A model generated the notes under the pieces. That model was not told the DNA's origin. It worked only from the letters and a program-made list of their open reading frames with translations, and did no database searches. Both the position numbers and the translations under genes were made by a program. 55,988 bases of DNA from assembly GCA_937997345.1 (NCBI GenBank), contig CALKTD010000005.1, positions 1 through 55,988 on the forward strand. Reading direction: 5' to 3'. The first letter of the stretch is position 1, and the number at the start of each line of letters is the position of its first letter. This DNA comes from an uncultured Atopobium sp. (GTDB lineage: Bacteria; Actinomycetota; Coriobacteriia; Coriobacteriales; Atopobiaceae). Shown piece after piece: positions 1-7,961 of this stretch.

Positions 1-1
1 G

Positions 2-373
2 TTCTTTCTATTCTTTACTGCCACCAATACTATTCTTGCCGCTAATAACGAATTGAAGTTTGAGATTAGAAGCGGACAAGTAGACAATCTGCGTCACAAT
101 GACCGTTCGATTCACGACGAGGTTGACCTCGCAGAGGGCCAACTCAACTTCAAAGAAGGCGGCGGACTCAACTCGCATAACGGCCTGCGCTCCATCGCCG
201 ACAAGCTCCAGACCAGGGATTTTATGCGCCTGCAGTTTGGTATCGATCGCCCTCCTGGAAAGATGCCGGTAGCAGACTACGTTTTGCGCGAACTCAAGGG
301 AAACAACCTGGAAGACTTCCTGGTCACTGCCCAAACAGCCGCCGAACAGGTGGAGCAACTCCTCCGCAGCTAG
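2..373 (+). pseudogene. pth: peptidyl-tRNA hydrolase (Pth1) C-terminal remnant, cut by window edge
   Basis: From about position 110 the frame reads IHDEVDLAEG, then GGGLNSHNGLRSI, then FGIDRPPGKMPVADYVL. These are the C-terminal signatures of bacterial peptidyl-tRNA hydrolase 1, which frees peptides from stalled peptidyl-tRNA; the aspartate of HDEVDL and the asparagine of HNGL are both there. The frame is open to the left edge, but the residues encoded at 2-109 do not resemble the expected upstream Pth part (no MNxSG motif in any forward frame), and the usual GHNGL is SHNGL. I read this as a recombined or decayed fragment. A different, complete Pth2-type enzyme is encoded at 30291-30731, which could make this one dispensable. 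An intact but divergent gene continuing to the left cannot be fully excluded. Confidence 0.6.
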
Positions 374-691
374 CGGTCGCCGCGCTCCGCCGCACTTCGC
401 CCCGTGCCGTCGCCCCGTGCCGCACGTCGCGAGCACACCGAACTTCTCGCTCTCCGGAGCTAGCAGGCAAAACAAACTACGAAATATTTATGCTCATTCA
501 TGAATTACTCATGTCTTGAATCATGCGCAAATAGTACAATAGATATGTTGTTTGCGAATACGGGTTACCCAGACTCGTATGCGTGAGATGCATGCGTCAC
601 CTGTCACTGTCTTCTTACCAAGAAGGCACTCTGAGGTGCGGCGCGTCAACTCACTCGCAGTTTTGTTGTGTTAGGAGAGGAGTACCGCTGA
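374..691. other. intergenic region and leader of the nfn-like operon
   Basis: No gene is seen. The first 60 bases are GC-rich and made of near-repeats of CGCCG/CCGTGCCG units. From about 480 the base composition drops and likely holds the promoter of the downstream operon. The part near 560-660 can fold in several small stems (for example CTTCTT-ACC-AAGAAG at 611-625), so a structured leader is possible, but no known riboswitch class was recognised. A Shine-Dalgarno AGGAGAGG lies just before the ATG at 692. Confidence 0.4.
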
Positions 692-1534
692 ATGTATAAG
701 ATCCTCGAAAAGACTCAGTTCTCCGAGAAGGTCTTCAAGTTCCGCATCGAGGCACCACAGATGGCCAAGCACGCACATGCTGGTCAGTTCCTGATGGTCC
801 GCGCAAATGAGTGTGGCGAGCGCGTTCCATTTACCTTTGCGGATTGGAATCCTGAGGAGGGTTGGGTCGAGTTTATCTTCATGGTAATCGGCAAGACCAC
901 CAGGATGCTTTCTACCTACGAGGTTGGTGATTTCCTGCAGGACGTCACTGGTCCTCTGGGTGAGCCTACCGAGATGGGCGAGGGTAAATGGGCAGTTATC
1001 GGCGGCGGCGTTGGCCTGGCTATCGCCTTCCCTGTTGCTCGTCAGCTCGTAGCAGCTGGCCGTGAGGTTCACGCAATCATGGGCGCTCGTACCAAAGAGC
1101 TGCTGCTGCTTGAGGATCAGTTCCGTTCCATTCTGGACGACGATCACATCCACATCACCACAGACGACGGTTCTCTTGGCGAGAAGGGCGTTGTAACTGC
1201 ACCTCTCGAGCGTCTTCTACAGGACAAGCAGGTCGACCGCGTATTCTGCGTTGGCCCAGTTCCAATGATGAAATTCTCCACTCTCACTGCCGAGAAGTAC
1301 GACACACCTATCATCGCTTCTCTGAACCCAATCATGGTTGACGGCACTGGTATGTGCGGTTGCTGCCGTGTTGAGGTTGGCGGCGAGACCAAGTTTGCTT
1401 GCGTTGACGGTCCTGACTTTGACGCAACCAAGGTTGATTGGAACGACCTTCGCGCACGTCAGGCAGCCTACCTCACCGAGGAAGGCCAGTCCATCAAGGC
1501 TTACGAGGAGACGAGGTGCGCATGCCACAAGTAA
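692..1534 (+). CDS. NfnA/SudB-like FAD/NAD-binding [2Fe-2S] subunit
   Basis: 280 aa, of the dihydroorotate dehydrogenase electron-transfer subunit family. The N-terminal FAD-binding barrel (about 1-100) is followed by an NAD-binding half starting at VIGGGVGLAIAFPVA (about 108-122). A C-terminal [2Fe-2S] site reads DGTGMCGCCRVEVGG with a further cysteine in FACVDG. This matches the small subunit of NADH-dependent reduced ferredoxin:NADP oxidoreductase (NfnA) and sulfide dehydrogenase SudB. It overlaps the next gene by 13 bases, so the two are translationally coupled subunits of one complex. The family makes NADPH from NADH plus reduced ferredoxin in anaerobes. The exact physiological role (Nfn, sulfide dehydrogenase or glutamate synthase-like) cannot be told from sequence alone. 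Confidence 0.85.
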   Translation: MYKILEKTQFSEKVFKFRIEAPQMAKHAHAGQFLMVRANECGERVPFTFADWNPEEGWVEFIFMVIGKTTRMLSTYEVGDFLQDVTGPLGEPTEMGEGKWAVIGGGVGLAIAFPVARQLVAAGREVHAIMGARTKELLLLEDQFRSILDDDHIHITTDDGSLGEKGVVTAPLERLLQDKQVDRVFCVGPVPMMKFSTLTAEKYDTPIIASLNPIMVDGTGMCGCCRVEVGGETKFACVDGPDFDATKVDWNDLRARQAAYLTEEGQSIKAYEETRCACHK

Positions 1535-2919
1535 ACGGTCGCTACATTCCAAACGTCAAGGCACCTCGTACAGCTGACAACGAAGAGCCAGCTGCAGAGC
1601 GCGCACAAGACTTCCGCCCTGTCGACAAGGGTTTCACTAAAGAGATGGCAATTGCAGAGGCAAACCGCTGCCTGGATTGTAAGAATCCACTGTGTGTTCA
1701 GGGCTGCCCTGTAAACATCAACATTCCTCGCTTCATCGAGGCTATCCGTGCAGAGGAGTTTGGTCGCGGTCTTGACATCATCCGCGAGTCCTCCATGCTT
1801 CCTGCAGTTTGTGGTCGTGTTTGCCCACAGGAGAACCAGTGCGAGGGCGTCTGCATCATGGGTAAGCGCAGCGAACCAGTTGCTATTGGTCAGCTCGAGC
1901 GCTTCCTTGGTGACCAGCCTGAGCTTGCTTCCAAGCCTGCTATCGCTCCAAAGAACGGCAAGAAGGTTGCAGTTGTAGGCTCCGGTCCTTCTGGTATTGC
2001 TTGCGCTGGCGAGCTTGCTCGTAACGGCTTTGACGTTACCGTCTTTGAGGCATTCTTCACCGGCGGCGGCGTTCTGGTTTACGGTATTCCTGAGTTCCGT
2101 CTTCCAAAGGCTGTTGTTAAGCGCGAGATTGACGGCCTTCAGGAGCTGGGCGTTAAGTTTGAGTTCAACTCTGTTGTCGGTCGTATCACCGATGCAGACG
2201 AGCTCTTTGAGCAGGGCTTTGACGCAATCTACATTGCAACCGGCGCTGGCCTTCCAAAGCTTCTCAACATCCCTGGTGAGAACCTGCCTAACGTCTTCTT
2301 TGCAAACGAGTACCTCACCCGCGTTAACCTTATGAAGGCTAACAAGTTCCCTGAGTACGACACCCCAACCAAGCACGGCAAGAACGTCGTTGTCTTTGGT
2401 GGCGGCAACGTTGCTATGGACGCTGTCCGTACTGCTAAGCGTCTTGGCGCAGAGCGTGCAATCATTGCTTACCGTCGTACTGAGGAAGAGATGCCTGCTC
2501 GTCGTGCAGAGCTGCACCACGCAAAGGCTGAGGGCGTTGAGGTTCTTCCTCTCGTCTCCCCTCTCGAGTTTGTCGCTGGCGAGGACGGCGCAGTTTGCGC
2601 AGTTCGCGTCCAGAAGATGGAGCTCGGCGAGCCTGACGCTGACGGACGTCGTCGTCCAGTGCCTATCGAGGGTGCTATCGAGGACATTCCTTGCGATGTT
2701 GCAATTTCTGCAATCGGCACTAACGCTAACCCATTCGCAAAGATGATCGGCGACATTAAGCTCAACAAGTGGGGCTACATTGAGGCCGACGAAGAGGGCC
2801 GTACTTCCGATCCTCGCATCTGGGCTGGTGGCGACATCGTAACCGGTGCTGCAACCGTCATTCTTGCAATGGGCGCTGGTAAGGTAGCAGCTGCTTCCAT
2901 CACCAAGCACCTCGGCTAG
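1522..2919 (+). CDS. NfnB/SudA-like NADPH-binding flavoprotein, GltD family
   Basis: 465 aa. It begins with a double [4Fe-4S] domain (CLDCKNPLCVQGCP near residue 50, then VCGRVCPQENQCEGVC near 97). An FAD-binding Rossmann motif VVGSGPSG (about 150), an NADPH-binding motif FGGGNVAMD (about 295) and a C-terminal FAD loop AGGDIVTGAATV follow. This is the architecture of the large subunit of NfnAB, also annotated as NADPH-dependent glutamate synthase small chain GltA/GltD. The ATG at 1522 was chosen over longer options because it has GAGGAG upstream and fits the family N-terminus. It overlaps the partner subunit by 13 bases. No glutamate synthase large chain lies nearby, which favours the Nfn/Sud-type complex. 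Confidence 0.87.
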   Translation: MPQVNGRYIPNVKAPRTADNEEPAAERAQDFRPVDKGFTKEMAIAEANRCLDCKNPLCVQGCPVNINIPRFIEAIRAEEFGRGLDIIRESSMLPAVCGRVCPQENQCEGVCIMGKRSEPVAIGQLERFLGDQPELASKPAIAPKNGKKVAVVGSGPSGIACAGELARNGFDVTVFEAFFTGGGVLVYGIPEFRLPKAVVKREIDGLQELGVKFEFNSVVGRITDADELFEQGFDAIYIATGAGLPKLLNIPGENLPNVFFANEYLTRVNLMKANKFPEYDTPTKHGKNVVVFGGGNVAMDAVRTAKRLGAERAIIAYRRTEEEMPARRAELHHAKAEGVEVLPLVSPLEFVAGEDGAVCAVRVQKMELGEPDADGRRRPVPIEGAIEDIPCDVAISAIGTNANPFAKMIGDIKLNKWGYIEADEEGRTSDPRIWAGGDIVTGAATVILAMGAGKVAAASITKHLG

Positions 2920-2947
2920 TCCGCCGGTTTAGGCTGGCATAGCTTTG

Positions 2948-2997
2948 GCTCGCACAGCGAGCTAACATGACTTCAGCTCACAGAACGAGCTAACATG
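2948..2997 (+). repeat. two copies of a 22-bp direct repeat downstream of nfnB-like gene
   Basis: GCTCGCACAGCGAGCTAACATG (two bases over a helical turn pair) at 2948-2969 recurs imperfectly at 2976-2997, sharing the 3' half CGAGCTAACATG. The first copy contains a perfect GCTCGC-ACA-GCGAGC hairpin. It lies between the stop codon and the terminator; function unknown. Confidence 0.5.
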
Positions 2998-3010
2998 CAA
3001 CAAATAAAAG

Positions 3011-3038
3011 CCTGGTACCAAACGGTGCCAGGTTTTTT
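3011..3038 (+). terminator. intrinsic terminator of the nfn-like operon
   Basis: A 9-bp stem CCTGGTACC / GGTGCCAGG (one T-G wobble) with an AAAC loop is followed directly by TTTTTT, about 90 bases after the stop codon at 2919. Confidence 0.85.
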
Positions 3039-3076
3039 CATACCGAAAAATGCCTCGAATCCACTCCCAAGCACAC

Positions 3077-3088
3077 GGGTTTCTCGCC
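3077..3088 (-). repeat. copy of the GGCGAGAAACCC word
   Basis: The plus strand reads GGGTTTCTCGCC, i.e. GGCGAGAAACCC on the minus strand, followed by GTGTG. This is one of the intergenic copies of the recurrent word described in the findings. Two more, in opposite orientation, lie at 3341 and 3394. Confidence 0.7.
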
Positions 3089-3157
3089 AGGTGCGCATGC
3101 GGGTGCGCGAGTTTCTCGTTGCACAAGTCCTTCTGCTATTGCGCGCCTGAAAAGTAC

Positions 3158-3262
3158 AAAGAATCTGTATTTTAGATACAGATTCTTTGACAAAATCAGG
3201 CAAATCCACAGTTTCTTTTACATTTTTAGGCAAAAATTACAGATTCTTTGCAGAAATCAGGC
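3158..3262. repeat. 13-bp hairpin followed by three 30-31-bp tandem repeats
   Basis: A perfect stem AAAGAATCTGTAT - TTTAG - ATACAGATTCTTT spans 3158-3188. Its right arm starts the first of three tandem copies beginning at 3178, 3208 and 3239. Each reads roughly ACAG(A/T)TTCTTTxxCA and ends in (T)CAGGC or TTAGGC. The middle copy is the most divergent. There are no unique spacers, so this is not a CRISPR array. Confidence 0.65.
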
Positions 3263-3485
3263 GCGTGAAAGATAGGCGTTTCGGCCCTGAATTTTTGAGC
3301 CTGAAAACTGCATAATGTCTGAGTAAAACAGCTTAGACATGGCGAGAAAACCAGGCGCGCAGCAGGCTCATTCCGGGCTCGCACCACCCACCTGGCGAGA
3401 AACCCCGTCCACTAGCAGCGCTTTCGCACAAGAAACCCGATATCCACACGAAATGAATACCGGGTTGAAATCACTTGCGACCTGT

Positions 3486-3559
3486 CCGCACGCGCGTTTG
3501 ACCTGCGATGTTACCGTCGCTGCGCCCGCACGCGCGACTGACCTGCGGCGTTACCGTCG
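3486..3559. repeat. 40-bp-period tandem duplication
   Basis: A unit beginning CCGCACGCGCG and containing GACCTGCG and GTTACCGTCG occurs at 3486 and again at 3526 with few differences. It lies just beyond the stop codon of the transketolase gene. No gene or hairpin explains it. Confidence 0.6.
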
Positions 3560-3569
3560 TTACACGCGC

Positions 3570-4496
3570 CTACGAAAGCAGGAACTCCCTGACGCGAGCG
3601 GCAATACCCTCAGCGTCCAGGCCAAAGTGCGAAAGCAGCACGTCGCCAGGAGCGGAGGTACCAAAGGTGCGCATACCAGCAAAGCGCATTGGCGTTGGCA
3701 ACTGCTCTGCCAGAAGCTCGGCAACTGCAGCTCCAAGGCCTGTTGCCACGTTGTGCTCCTCAACAGTTACCACATGACGGGTCTTCTCGGCAGATGCCAA
3801 AATAACTTCCTCATCCAAAGGCTTAATGGAGAACACGTCAATGACCTCGGCAGAGATCTTCTCCTCTGCCAGCAAATCTGCAGCTGCAAGTGCCTGAGCA
3901 ACCTCAACACCGCAGGCAGCAATGGTAACGTCGGTACCCTCACGCAGGATGTTAGCAAATGGCAGGCCGCCCTTGAAGGACTCGTCGTAGATGTCGGTAA
4001 CCTTGTGGCGACCCATGCGCACGTAGAAGGGGCCGTCTGCCTCGGCGGCAAGTCTGAGCGCTGCCTTAGTAGCGTTGTAATCTGCAGGAACAAGCACACG
4101 CATCTGAGGGAGGGCGCGCATCATGCCAATGTCCTCAAGGGACTGGTGAGTGGCGCCGTCCTCTCCTACTGTAATACCTGCGTGCGTAGGGCAAATCTTC
4201 ACGTTGAGGCCGGAGTCGCAGACGGTGTTTCTAATCTGATCGTAAGCGCGACCGGTTGCAAACACGGCAAACGAGCCGGTAAACACGGTGCGTCCCGTAA
4301 GTGCCAGTCCAGATGCAACGCCTACCATGTTCTGCTCGGCAATACCCACGTCAACCATGCGCTGTGGGAAGGCCTTCTGGAGATCGACAAGTTTAGTGGA
4401 GCCGGCAAGGTCTGCGTCAACGGCCACAATATCGTGACCCTCGTTTACCAGCTCAACAAGAGTCTGACCATATGCCTCACGAGTTGCTCTAGACAT
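3570..4496 (-). CDS. transketolase, C-terminal subunit
   Basis: 308 aa, matching the pyrimidine-binding and C-terminal domains of transketolase. Visible motifs include DADLAGSTK, VDVGIAEQNMVGVASGLALTG and FVTGRAYDQIRN-type residues in the cofactor domain. The C-terminal half carries VLVPADYNATKAAL and VVTVEEHNVATGLG. Together with the gene just upstream it forms a split thiamine-diphosphate transketolase moving two-carbon units between xylulose 5-phosphate and aldoses. The ATG at 4496 is chosen because AAGGAGG sits 5 bases before it; it overlaps the end of the N-terminal subunit gene by 8 bases. It is the last gene of the ascorbate operon, where it can drain D-xylulose 5-phosphate. Confidence 0.9.
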   Translation of the reverse strand: MSRATREAYGQTLVELVNEGHDIVAVDADLAGSTKLVDLQKAFPQRMVDVGIAEQNMVGVASGLALTGRTVFTGSFAVFATGRAYDQIRNTVCDSGLNVKICPTHAGITVGEDGATHQSLEDIGMMRALPQMRVLVPADYNATKAALRLAAEADGPFYVRMGRHKVTDIYDESFKGGLPFANILREGTDVTIAACGVEVAQALAAADLLAEEKISAEVIDVFSIKPLDEEVILASAEKTRHVVTVEEHNVATGLGAAVAELLAEQLPTPMRFAGMRTFGTSAPGDVLLSHFGLDAEGIAARVREFLLS

Positions 4497-5418
4497 TGGC
4501 AACCTCCTTACCTTCACCTTGAAGATCAATCAAAAGAAGCTCTCTTGCTGCATCAAGTTCTTCTCGCGCAAGGTCAGCCTGCTCGGCCGAAGGAGCGTTT
4601 CCGTGCCAGGAAGCCTTGTCCTCCATAAACGAGACGCCTTTGCCCTTGACAGTCTGGCAAATGACCACGGTAGGCGCGGTGTTTCCTGCCTCGCGACCAT
4701 CTCGTGCGGCGAGAAGAGCCTGGCGCACCTCAGTGACCTCGTGACCGTTAACGCGCAGCACGTTCCAGCCAAAGGAACGGAACTTCTCATCAATATCGCC
4801 AAGAGAGCACACGTCTGTTACGTGGCCGTCAATCTGCAAGTTGTTGAGGTCCACAATGGCAATAAGGTTATCCAGCTTCTGGTGAGCAGCAAACATGCAT
4901 GCCTCCCAGTTAGAGCCCTCCTGCAGCTCGCCGTCGCCCAGAAGGACAAATACCTTCTTGGCGCGCTCGCCGCTTGCCAGAGCGTCCATAGAAAGTCCCA
5001 GAGCGCATCCTGCTGCTACCGAGAGACCCTGACCAAGAGAGCCAGAGCAAACCTCAATACCCGGGCATGCATGGCAGTCTGGATGACCCTGCAGACGGCT
5101 ACCAAGCTGACGAAGGGTAACCATATCCTCGTCATGGAGCCAGTCAAGCAGGTGGTACGCAGCGTACAGCACAGGTGCAACATGACCCTTGGACAGGAAG
5201 AATCTATCCTCGGTGTGGTCCTCTGGGTTGTTGTGGTTGTACTTCATAACTCCCGAGAAGAACAGTGTAGCCACAATGTCTGCCGCACTAAGAGAGCCGC
5301 CGGGATGACCTGACTTGCTCTTCTCAAGCATGTCAATGACATCGCGCCTCAGTGTATTGACTGCAAGCATAAGCTCATCATCAGTGAGGTTGCGCTCGGG
5401 TAATGCAGATGTTCCCAT
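4489..5418 (-). CDS. transketolase, N-terminal subunit
   Basis: 309 aa, the thiamine-diphosphate-binding half of transketolase. It shows SGHPGGSLSAADI (about 38-50), SKGHVAPVLYAAY, GSLGQGLSVAAGCALG and the ThDP/metal motif GDGELQEGSNWEA followed by NNLQIDG. The start was set at 5418 because GAGAGG lies 6 bases upstream; an ATG two codons earlier would abut the ribosome site. The gene is coupled by an 8-base overlap to the C-terminal half. Splitting of transketolase into two chains is common in anaerobes. Here it belongs to a sugar-acid operon, not a central-metabolism cluster, so it is likely induced with ascorbate. Confidence 0.92.
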   Translation of the reverse strand: MGTSALPERNLTDDELMLAVNTLRRDVIDMLEKSKSGHPGGSLSAADIVATLFFSGVMKYNHNNPEDHTEDRFFLSKGHVAPVLYAAYHLLDWLHDEDMVTLRQLGSRLQGHPDCHACPGIEVCSGSLGQGLSVAAGCALGLSMDALASGERAKKVFVLLGDGELQEGSNWEACMFAAHQKLDNLIAIVDLNNLQIDGHVTDVCSLGDIDEKFRSFGWNVLRVNGHEVTEVRQALLAARDGREAGNTAPTVVICQTVKGKGVSFMEDKASWHGNAPSAEQADLAREELDAARELLLIDLQGEGKEVANV

Positions 5419-5471
5419 TCTCATCCTCTCAAAATAAGTGCCTAAACGATGCATGAACAGGCACGTAAAAC

Positions 5472-5501
5472 AAGTACGCCCAACCTAGGCTGGGCGTACT
5501 T
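5472..5501 (-). terminator. hairpin between transaldolase and transketolase genes
   Basis: Perfect 11-bp arms AAGTACGCCCA / TGGGCGTACTT with an 8-base loop. On the minus strand the hairpin is followed by GTTTTACG, a modest T-run. It sits inside the operon, so it may act as a partial terminator or a processing/stability element lowering transketolase output. Confidence 0.65.
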
Positions 5502-5509
5502 CATCACTA

Positions 5510-6190
5510 TTATTGCTGAGCCTTAACCTTTTCCCAGTCTGCCTCAAAAGACTTGAGGCCAGCGTCGGTCAAAGGGTGCTTAAGGCACTTTTTCAAAGCT
5601 CCAAATGGAACGGTTGCAATATCAGCACCAAGCAGAGCTGCCTGCGTCACGTGATTAGGTGTGCGAACAGAAGCCGTAATAATCTCTACGGTGTGATCAA
5701 CGTTTTTATCCCATGCATAGTTCTCAATGCACGAAACTACAGTTCCCAGCTGCTCAATGCCGTCCTCACCAATGTCATCAAAGCGACCAACAAATGGAGA
5801 AATGTAACGAGCGCCAGCATTTGCCGCGAGAAGAGCCTGAGGTGCCGAGAAAATCAGTGTCATGTTGACGCGGATTCCCTCAGAAGCAAGCTGATGGGTA
5901 GCAGCAAGGCTCTCTGCACAGATAGGAAGCTTAACAACAATATTTGGAGCAAGAGAAGCCAGGTGACGGCCCTCTTCAATCATGCCCTCAGTTGTTGTTG
6001 CCGTTGACTCAGCAGATACAGGAAGTCCCTCGCAAAGCTGAGCAATCTTAACCATATGAGATTCAAAGTCAGCTAACTTACCGCCAATCTTTGCATACAG
6101 CGATGGGTTGGTAGTAACACCTGCTAAACAGCCCCAGCTTAAAGCCTCAGAAATCTCATCGATATCTGCCGTGTCAATAAAGAACTTCAT
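5510..6190 (-). CDS. transaldolase / fructose-6-phosphate aldolase family
   Basis: 226 aa, the short (class 3/FSA-like) transaldolase form. It starts MKFFIDTADIDEI and carries GVTTNPSLYAK. The Schiff-base lysine is in VVKLPI (about residue 85), and INMTLIFS-type (VNMTLIFSAPQALLA) and ISPFVGRFDD motifs follow. The enzyme moves a dihydroxyacetone unit between sugar phosphates (or cleaves fructose 6-phosphate). The start at 6190 has GAAAGGA upstream and matches the family N-terminus exactly. In the ascorbate operon it pairs with the split transketolase to convert pentose phosphates to glycolytic intermediates. Transaldolase and aldolase activities cannot be separated by eye. Confidence 0.9.
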   Translation of the reverse strand: MKFFIDTADIDEISEALSWGCLAGVTTNPSLYAKIGGKLADFESHMVKIAQLCEGLPVSAESTATTTEGMIEEGRHLASLAPNIVVKLPICAESLAATHQLASEGIRVNMTLIFSAPQALLAANAGARYISPFVGRFDDIGEDGIEQLGTVVSCIENYAWDKNVDHTVEIITASVRTPNHVTQAALLGADIATVPFGALKKCLKHPLTDAGLKSFEADWEKVKAQQ

Positions 6191-6323
6191 GTGTAATCCT
6201 TTCCTGTACAAACCTAAACGAGTTTGGAAACGTACGTCGTACTAAGAAAGAGCTCATCCACATTGTACAGATTCTTATGTACCGTCTGTGGCGAGAAACC
6301 CAAAACAAGTGCAAAAAGGCCGT

Positions 6324-7172
6324 TTACCCCTCAAACGCCTTATCAATTTTGCTGCGAACGTAGGTGGAAGCAAAGACAAGATCTTCTTTCCAGTTCTCGT
6401 TGCCGGTGTACCACATCTCTGCAACAAAGCGCCTGACGCCCTGAGGAACAAGCTGCGACAGAGCTCCCTCGTAGTCAGTGGTGCCGGTAGAGAATGGAAT
6501 CTCACGATAAGCACCAGCAACAGTCTCTTTGAGGTGAGCTGCAAAGATATGGCCTGCACCAAGAGCAATATCGTCAGCAACCGTGTTGCCGTAAATAAAC
6601 GATGCATTGGTGAGATTACCAGCGTCGGGATACACGCCAAGGTAAGGGCTGTTGATAAGGCTTACGTAATGCATGGCCTTCTCAACCGTATCCATAAAAG
6701 GAGTCTCCATGGTCTCAAAGCCCATAACAATGCCTGCCTTAGCAGCCATTTCTACAGCCTTAGCCAGATTCTCCTCAAAGTACTTGCGCGTATCCTCTGC
6801 GCCGTCCTCATAGTACACGTCATAGCCAGCAAGCTGAATGGTATGAAGTCCCAGGTCACCTGCAAGGTCAAGCGCCTTCTGCATAATCTCAAGGCTGCGC
6901 TCGCGAGTAGCCTGATCACGAGAGCCAAAAGGATACTTACGATGACCAGAAAGGCACATAGAACCCAGGCGAACGCCGGAGTTTACCATTGCCTGACGAA
7001 CTGCTGCACGCTCCTCACCAGTCCACTCAAGGCGAGAAAGACGAGCGTCAGACTCATCAACGGAGATCTCAACATAATCAAAGCCAGACTCTCCTGCTAC
7101 GCTAAGGCGCTCTTCCCAAGAAAGATCAGTTGGAGTGGCCTTCTCGTAAAGTCCTAGCTGATACTTGGACAT
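6324..7172 (-). CDS. ulaE: L-ribulose-5-phosphate 3-epimerase (UlaE/SgbU type)
   Basis: 282 aa TIM-barrel of the xylose-isomerase-like superfamily. It starts MSKYQLGLYEKATP and shows the hexulose-phosphate epimerase family features FDYVEISVDESDARLSRLEW, LSGHRKYPFGS and QLAGYDVYYE. The metal-ligand regions are FETMETPFMDT and PDAGNLTN. UlaE converts L-xylulose 5-phosphate to L-ribulose 5-phosphate in ascorbate breakdown. An AAAAGGAG ribosome site precedes the ATG. The neighbour upstream is the 4-epimerase that takes the next step. A 133-base gap separates it from the transaldolase gene and holds a copy of the GGCGAGAAACCC word at 6290. Confidence 0.92.
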   Translation of the reverse strand: MSKYQLGLYEKATPTDLSWEERLSVAGESGFDYVEISVDESDARLSRLEWTGEERAAVRQAMVNSGVRLGSMCLSGHRKYPFGSRDQATRERSLEIMQKALDLAGDLGLHTIQLAGYDVYYEDGAEDTRKYFEENLAKAVEMAAKAGIVMGFETMETPFMDTVEKAMHYVSLINSPYLGVYPDAGNLTNASFIYGNTVADDIALGAGHIFAAHLKETVAGAYREIPFSTGTTDYEGALSQLVPQGVRRFVAEMWYTGNENWKEDLVFASTYVRSKIDKAFEG

Positions 7173-7247
7173 ATCTTCTCCTTTTAAAAACAGGCGGCCT
7201 TATAAAAGACCGCCTGACTGAAACAGATTCTACTCACTGAACAGGCT

Positions 7248-7949
7248 TTAGTGATTACCCTGTCCGTAGTAGGCATTTGGACCATGCTTGCGCATGTAGT
7301 GCTTGTCCTGAAGGTACTGTGGTGCCTCCTGAACCTTAGGGTTATTGAGCTCGGTGAGTGTTGCCATCTTAGCAACCTCCTCAATGACTACAGCGTGATA
7401 CACAGCAGCCATTGCGTCTTTACCCCAAGAGAAAGGACCGTGGTTGTGAAGGAGCGTTCCTGGAACCGCAATTGGGTCCAAGTTAGCAAAGCCCTCAACA
7501 ATAACGTTTCCGGTCTCAAGCTCATAGGCGCTTTCTACCTCGTCCTTGGTAAGACTGCGAACACAAGGAATATCTCCGTAGAAATAATCTGCGTGTGTGG
7601 TGCCATAGCAAGGAATAGAGCGTCCTGCCTGTGCCCAAGAAACAGCGTGGGTTGAGTGAGTGTGGACAATTCCACCGATCTTATCGCCCCATGCACGATA
7701 CAAGCATGCATGCGTTGGGGTGTCGGAAGATGGGTTCATCTCACCCTCAACAACGTTGCCGTCTAGGTCGCAGACAACCAAGTTCTCTGGGCTCAGCTTC
7801 TCATAGGAAACGCCTGATGGCTTGATAACAAACAAGCCACGCTCACGGTCAAGTCCAGAAGCATTACCCCAGGTAAAAACTACCAGGCCATGCTTAGGCA
7901 GGTCCATGTTTGCTTCATACACTTCATCACGAAGCTCTTTAAGCATCAT
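7248..7949 (-). CDS. ulaF: L-ribulose-5-phosphate 4-epimerase (UlaF/AraD/SgbE)
   Basis: 233 aa class II aldolase-fold protein. It begins MMLKELRDEVYEANMDLPKHGLVVFTWGNASG. The zinc histidines are visible in HTHSTHAVSWAQ (about 95) and NHGPFSWG (about 170). The motif IKPSGVSYEKL is also typical. It converts L-ribulose 5-phosphate to D-xylulose 5-phosphate, the last dedicated step of ascorbate catabolism. An AAGGAG lies 8 bases before the ATG, and only 12 bases separate it from the lactonase gene upstream. UlaF, AraD and SgbE are near-identical families, so the name rests on the operon context. Confidence 0.92.
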   Translation of the reverse strand: MMLKELRDEVYEANMDLPKHGLVVFTWGNASGLDRERGLFVIKPSGVSYEKLSPENLVVCDLDGNVVEGEMNPSSDTPTHACLYRAWGDKIGGIVHTHSTHAVSWAQAGRSIPCYGTTHADYFYGDIPCVRSLTKDEVESAYELETGNVIVEGFANLDPIAVPGTLLHNHGPFSWGKDAMAAVYHAVVIEEVAKMATLTELNNPKVQEAPQYLQDKHYMRKHGPNAYYGQGNH

Positions 7950-7961
7950 AGAAACTGCTCC

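Larger units (their letters stand above)
2920..3569. other. repeat-rich intergenic region
   Basis: A gene-free stretch between convergent operons. It holds the direct repeats, terminator, hairpin, tandem repeats and three copies of the GGCGAGAA word described in separate entries. No convincing coding potential was seen; the open frames here are built from repeats. Confidence 0.6.

Noticed and set aside
8..475. Minus-strand frame of 155 aa at the left edge
   Set aside because: Lies opposite the clear Pth1-like sequence and has no recognisable domain.
374..691. Leader of the nfn-like operon as a known riboswitch
   Set aside because: Small stems are possible, but none of the conserved cores I know (TPP, SAM, FMN, cobalamin, c-di-GMP) is visible.
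1501..2910. Long minus-strand open frame opposite the nfnB-like gene
   Set aside because: It mirrors a real gene with clear Fe-S and flavin motifs; its own translation has no recognisable domain and is rich in Cys/Asn/Leu, a typical shadow frame.
3158..3262. Three regularly spaced repeats, considered as a CRISPR array
   Set aside because: The units are tandem with no unique spacers, and no cas gene is near.
3339..4628. Plus-strand frame of 429 aa over the transketolase gene
   Set aside because: Shadow of the transketolase C-terminal gene; no domain, Cys- and His-rich low-complexity translation.
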